Assembly: GCA_017591395.1 (NCBI GenBank)
Contig: WEDG01001270.1
Span: 1 to 64,000, forward strand
From: Schistocephalus solidus
Lineage: Eukaryota > Platyhelminthes > Cestoda > Diphyllobothriidea > Diphyllobothriidae
DNA length: 64,000 nucleotides
Direction: 5' to 3'
Below are positions 59,725-64,000 of this stretch, in pieces. Below the pieces are notes generated by a model that saw only the letters and a program-made list of their open reading frames with translations, made no database searches and was not told where the DNA came from. The position numbers were made by a program, and so were the translations under genes. How positions within the stretch are numbered: position 1 is the stretch's first letter; every line of letters starts with the position of its first letter.

Positions 59725-59870
59725 TCAAACTCCTACAGGTGTCCATAGTCAGAGATAGCAACAGCAACAAAAAGGCGACACATATGGGGAGACACAAACC
59801 AATCGATGATCACTGACGCAAGTCTGGAGGTGACTGCACCGGCTCCAAATCGATACATCGATTGATTGAG
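59725..59870. repeat. dispersed repeat, copy 1 of 2
   Basis: ACTCCTACAGGTGTCCATAG ... ACAAACCAATCGATGATCAC ... GCAAGTCTGGAGGTGACTGC matches 60880-61030 (ACTCGTACAGGAGTCCACCG ... ACAAACCAATCAATTATATA ... GCAAGTCTGAAGGTGACTGC). Confidence 0.6.
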
Positions 59871-59929
59871 TTCTCTTCGGTGAACCAGGCTCCAATCATT
59901 TCCCGGTTCGTTTCGTTTACACGGAGCAC

Positions 59930-60030
59930 CGCAAGCAGTTGCAGCCAGCGCTCGCCAGGCAAGTGTCAGCCGAAGCGCATGCCCCCGAGGTTGTGTCCGG
60001 CTGTGGCCAATTGGTGAAGAGATAAATATC
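59930..60030. repeat. family Y, partial copy
   Basis: CGCAAGCAGTTGCAGCCAGC and GAAGCGCATGCCCCCGAGGT correspond to the 5' part of the copy at 51715. Confidence 0.45.
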
Positions 60031-60629
60031 GATAGATTTTAGGGCAGTGCCAGCAGAAGGTTGAGTCACGCGTGTTAAGCGGATCGAAGACGATATGGGT
60101 CGGTGACGGCACTGATGATCATGAGAGCGAGCAGGTACAGAACAATCAATTCCAAAAAGATCTTTAAGTACCACTGTTCATTATTGTTTAGTTTTCTTAA
60201 CGGTGGATCAGGCGGATGACCCGGTGAGTACGCGTAGCCCCTATCAGGTTTGTGCTTCTGGCGAAGGACATCTCGACTAGAGCAAAGAAGGAGGGCTAGG
60301 TGTACTAGCGGATGAAAGTTAACACTTAGGGTGTCCGAGCACTCGCCAAAACAGCTTCTCAAGTCAGAAAACAAAGTCCCTCCCGACCCTTCAGACTTCT
60401 CATCGGCGCGAACAGCTCAGACACAGTGGTATCCAGGAGAACTTTTACATACAAAGGAACTCGCTCAGAAGATTTAGGCTTTATGTGTCTTTGTTTAAGC
60501 CCTTGGCATGTTGCATGCTATCGTCAGTCAGATCCTGTCTTAAAATGTTGTCTTCATGTGAAATTGTATTGATTGGCTGCGAATGTTCGAGCTACAGTTG
60601 TTTTTTATGAGTAAAGAAGACTGGTCGAG
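60031..60629. other. unassigned DNA
   Basis: No gene; GATTGGCTGCGAATGTTCG near 60580 may be a relic of family Y. Confidence 0.3.
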
Positions 60630-60875
60630 CAGGGGCACGATTCAGAATTCCGGAACACCCATTTAAGTGAATTTCCATAAAAACGAAATACTTCGGGCTA
60701 TTCAAGCATCTTGTCAACACCTTAATTTACACAAGGACGGCACTTATTAAGGTGAACGACAGTACCATTCAAACCAACAGTCCGCGCAAAAGAACGGGGT
60801 TTACAACTGTCCTTAATTAGTTTCGTATAAAAAGATAGTTGTGATTGCATACAGGGTCCAACAAAACTCGTACAG
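60630..60875 (+). repeat. direct repeat, copy 1 (about 240 nt)
   Basis: Starts GGCACGATTCAGAATTCCGG, includes ACACAAGGACGGCACTTATT and GTCCGCGCAAAAGAACGGGG, ends ACAGGGTCCAACAAAA. About 90% identical by eye to 62022-62250. Does not start TG or end CA, so an LTR is doubtful. Confidence 0.75.
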
Positions 60876-60879
60876 GAGT

Positions 60880-61030
60880 CCACCGTCAGAGGTGGTGGCA
60901 ACGTTAAAAAAAACTACACGTCTAGGCATACAAACCAATCAATTATATATGAAGCAAGTCTGAAGGTGACTGCGCAGGACTCTGTATGCCGGTGCCAGAT
61001 CGATTGCGTGAGTTCCCAGCCGAGGACAAG
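60880..61030. repeat. dispersed repeat, copy 2 of 2
   Basis: Partner of 59725-59870; directly adjoins the end of the 60630-60875 direct repeat. Confidence 0.6.
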
Positions 61031-62021
61031 GCGTCAATTAAGTCTCGGCTGGTCACCCCTCACTTTCTATAATTTTTCTTTCTAAAACTTACAACGAAAT
61101 CAAACATTTCCCGCTTTTGTGACAAGTTCAATTGGTATTCGATAGTCTTCGAATGATCCAACTAACGTTAGCCGTTCAAACGACCTAATAAAGTGCGCAG
61201 GCACACGTCCGCGACTTGGCGGGTTAACCACGAGTGATGCCCGCGAGTTTGGCTAACACAGGGGAGCTAATATACCGTGTTAAAGTTCCCGAAGGGGGCA
61301 GATGAGTTAATAACTTTTTTAAAAATGCTTTTCTTTAGTCTTAAACGCAGAACCTTTAGTAGTAAATACACCAAAAATTGCAACTGAACAGCAAATGCAG
61401 ATTGTAAAATTTTACTTTGAAAACTCAAGTCAATGATTCGGACCCAGCAAGCGCCTCACCACCACTGCAGCGTGAGAAATCCTTCACGCGAATAAAATGT
61501 TGGACGTTGGCTTGGCCGACGTTCCACGAATAGGCAGAATGTACTCAAATGTGAATGAAGCTACAGAGAACGATCTCTTTGGATAGAGAAACTTCGATAA
61601 TGCCACGAATCTTGCCAGCGCGAACCATAGCATGATTCAAGGAGCTTCACGACAATGAAACGCATATATGTAGTTGGGTATTAAAGGATCACTTAAAATA
61701 GTACTTAAAACTTTATTTTCAAATGCATTTGAGCCGGCATAATCAACGTCCAATAATAAGAGCCACACCCAATTGAGTTGACTAATGTGAAATTAATGAC
61801 TGCCATTATGTTTCAGGGCGTAGCCAAAATATGTTCGGAACCGACGAATCCCGAGGAGTTGGGGTCAACAATATTTAACAAAATCAAGAAGTACCAGGGA
61901 AAATTCTATTGCGCAGAGAAGAAATCTTGGGAAAAGATACCGGGGTTAGCTAACGGGAAGTGTTTAGTTTTACGCATCACTCTTAATTCTAACTGCTCAC
62001 GGTTATATATCCCTGAGTGCA
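61031..62021. other. unassigned DNA between direct repeats
   Basis: A 94-codon + frame at 61778-62059 shows no recognised domain and runs into the second direct repeat, so it is probably not real coding. Confidence 0.35.
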
Positions 62022-62250
62022 GGGCACGATTCAGAATTCCGGAACACCCAGTTAAATGAATCTCCATAAAAACTTCGGGCTATTCAAGCATCCTTTCAAC
62101 GCCTTAATTTACACAAGGACGGCACTTATTAAGGCGAATGACAGTACCATTCAAACCAACAGTCCGCGCAATAGAACGGGGTTTACAACTGCCCTTAATT
62201 AGTTTCGTATAAAAATAGTTGTGCTTACATACAGGGTTCAACAAAAACAC
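62022..62250 (+). repeat. direct repeat, copy 2
   Basis: Same order of blocks as 60630-60875, with an 8-nt gap (AAAAACTTCGG here against AAAAACGAAATACTTCGG there). Confidence 0.75.
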
Positions 62251-62432
62251 CCGCAGACTTCGTCGAACGCGATGTTAAAACGTAATAAGATCGAAGTAAT
62301 TAAGGCAAAGTGGTTCCTTGTAAAATTTCAAAAATAGACAGATAGATGCTTGGATATGGGTCAGCATTCAGGAATTTAAGTGTCAAGTCCCACATCGAGG
62401 AAAAAGAAAACAAAAATAAGGTTTCAGAAAAT

Positions 62433-62438
62433 TTTAAT
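62433..62438 (-). terminator. ATTAAA variant polyadenylation signal of beta-tubulin 2
   Basis: TTTAAT on the + strand, 63 nt past the stop; same position as AATAAA in copy 1, within alignable 3' UTR (GTATCAAACAGATGT versus CATATCAAACCTGTG). Confidence 0.45.
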
Positions 62439-62500
62439 GGATATGTATCAAACAGATGTAAAGAGCAGTATTTAAAAGTTGGAGTAGTCACAGCTCATGA

Positions 62501-63900
<1,400 letters not shown>

Positions 63901-63963
63901 CTCTGGAGCTGCTTGGAAAGAAATGATGTGTCCGCGGAGGCCGGTGCTTGAAGCAACTATAAA

Positions 63964-63984
63964 CTTGTTGATGTAGATAAACAA
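63964..63984 (-). promoter_or_regulatory. conserved upstream element of beta-tubulin 2
   Basis: Partner of 28216-28236 (19 of 21 nt identical), 64 nt before the ATG. Flanking DNA is not obviously similar. Reads TTGTTTATCTACATC then AACAAG on the - strand. Confidence 0.5.
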
Positions 63985-64000
63985 ATTAGCCCTTAATCCA

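Noticed and set aside
60630..62250. LTR retrotransposon
   Set aside because: No TG/CA ends, primer-binding site, polypurine tract or gag-pol frames were seen.

Overview
This is a repeat-rich, gene-poor eukaryotic window. Short spliced exons, introns of only 30-35 nt beside kilobase-sized ones, CR1-, RTE- and Penelope-type retroelement remnants and tRNA-headed SINEs together suggest a parasitic flatworm, most likely a tapeworm with a large genome. That assignment is inferred from gene structure and repeat style, not from a marker gene.

Three host genes can be supported. (1) SRP14, the 14-kDa Alu-domain subunit of the signal recognition particle, lies on the + strand in four exons between 7184 and 15616. 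Its first intron is 30 nt. Introns 2 and 3 are about 3.9 and 4.1 kb and carry RTE-type remnants. As given, the start region holds one extra base that puts the only nearby ATG out of frame. (2) and (3) are two beta-tubulin paralogues on the - strand (26745-28144 and 62501-63900). Each has three exons and encodes 443 residues, with introns of 33 and 35 nt at identical positions. Copy 1 uses a GC-AG intron where copy 2 uses GT-AG. Both carry Tyr at position 200, and copy 2 has Val at position 165.

Layout: 1-1175, two joined LINE 3' ends. 1875-4310, one antisense CR1-like LINE split by a palindrome of about 650 nt. 5316-6795, a second antisense LINE family with a YADD motif. 7184-16858, SRP14 with its TE-filled introns and probable 3' UTR. 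17150-18245, a LINE 3' end with C2H2 fingers, then a tandem dispersed repeat. 18.2-26.7 kb, mostly unassigned DNA. 26.7-28.2 kb, beta-tubulin 1. 28.2-33.2 kb, AT-rich unassigned DNA. 33.2-34.9 kb, an eroded CR1-like LINE. 35-62 kb, a mosaic of SINEs (often in head-to-head pairs), a palindromic SINE-like pair, a 168-nt GAA tract, a Penelope-like fragment, an RTE endonuclease fragment, a TIR-flanked telomere-like repeat and other dispersed repeats. 62.4-64 kb, beta-tubulin 2 and its upstream region.

The host genes are unrelated housekeeping genes (protein targeting, microtubules) with no operon-like link. No retroelement copy looks intact. I see no CRISPR array, rRNA gene or convincing stand-alone tRNA gene.
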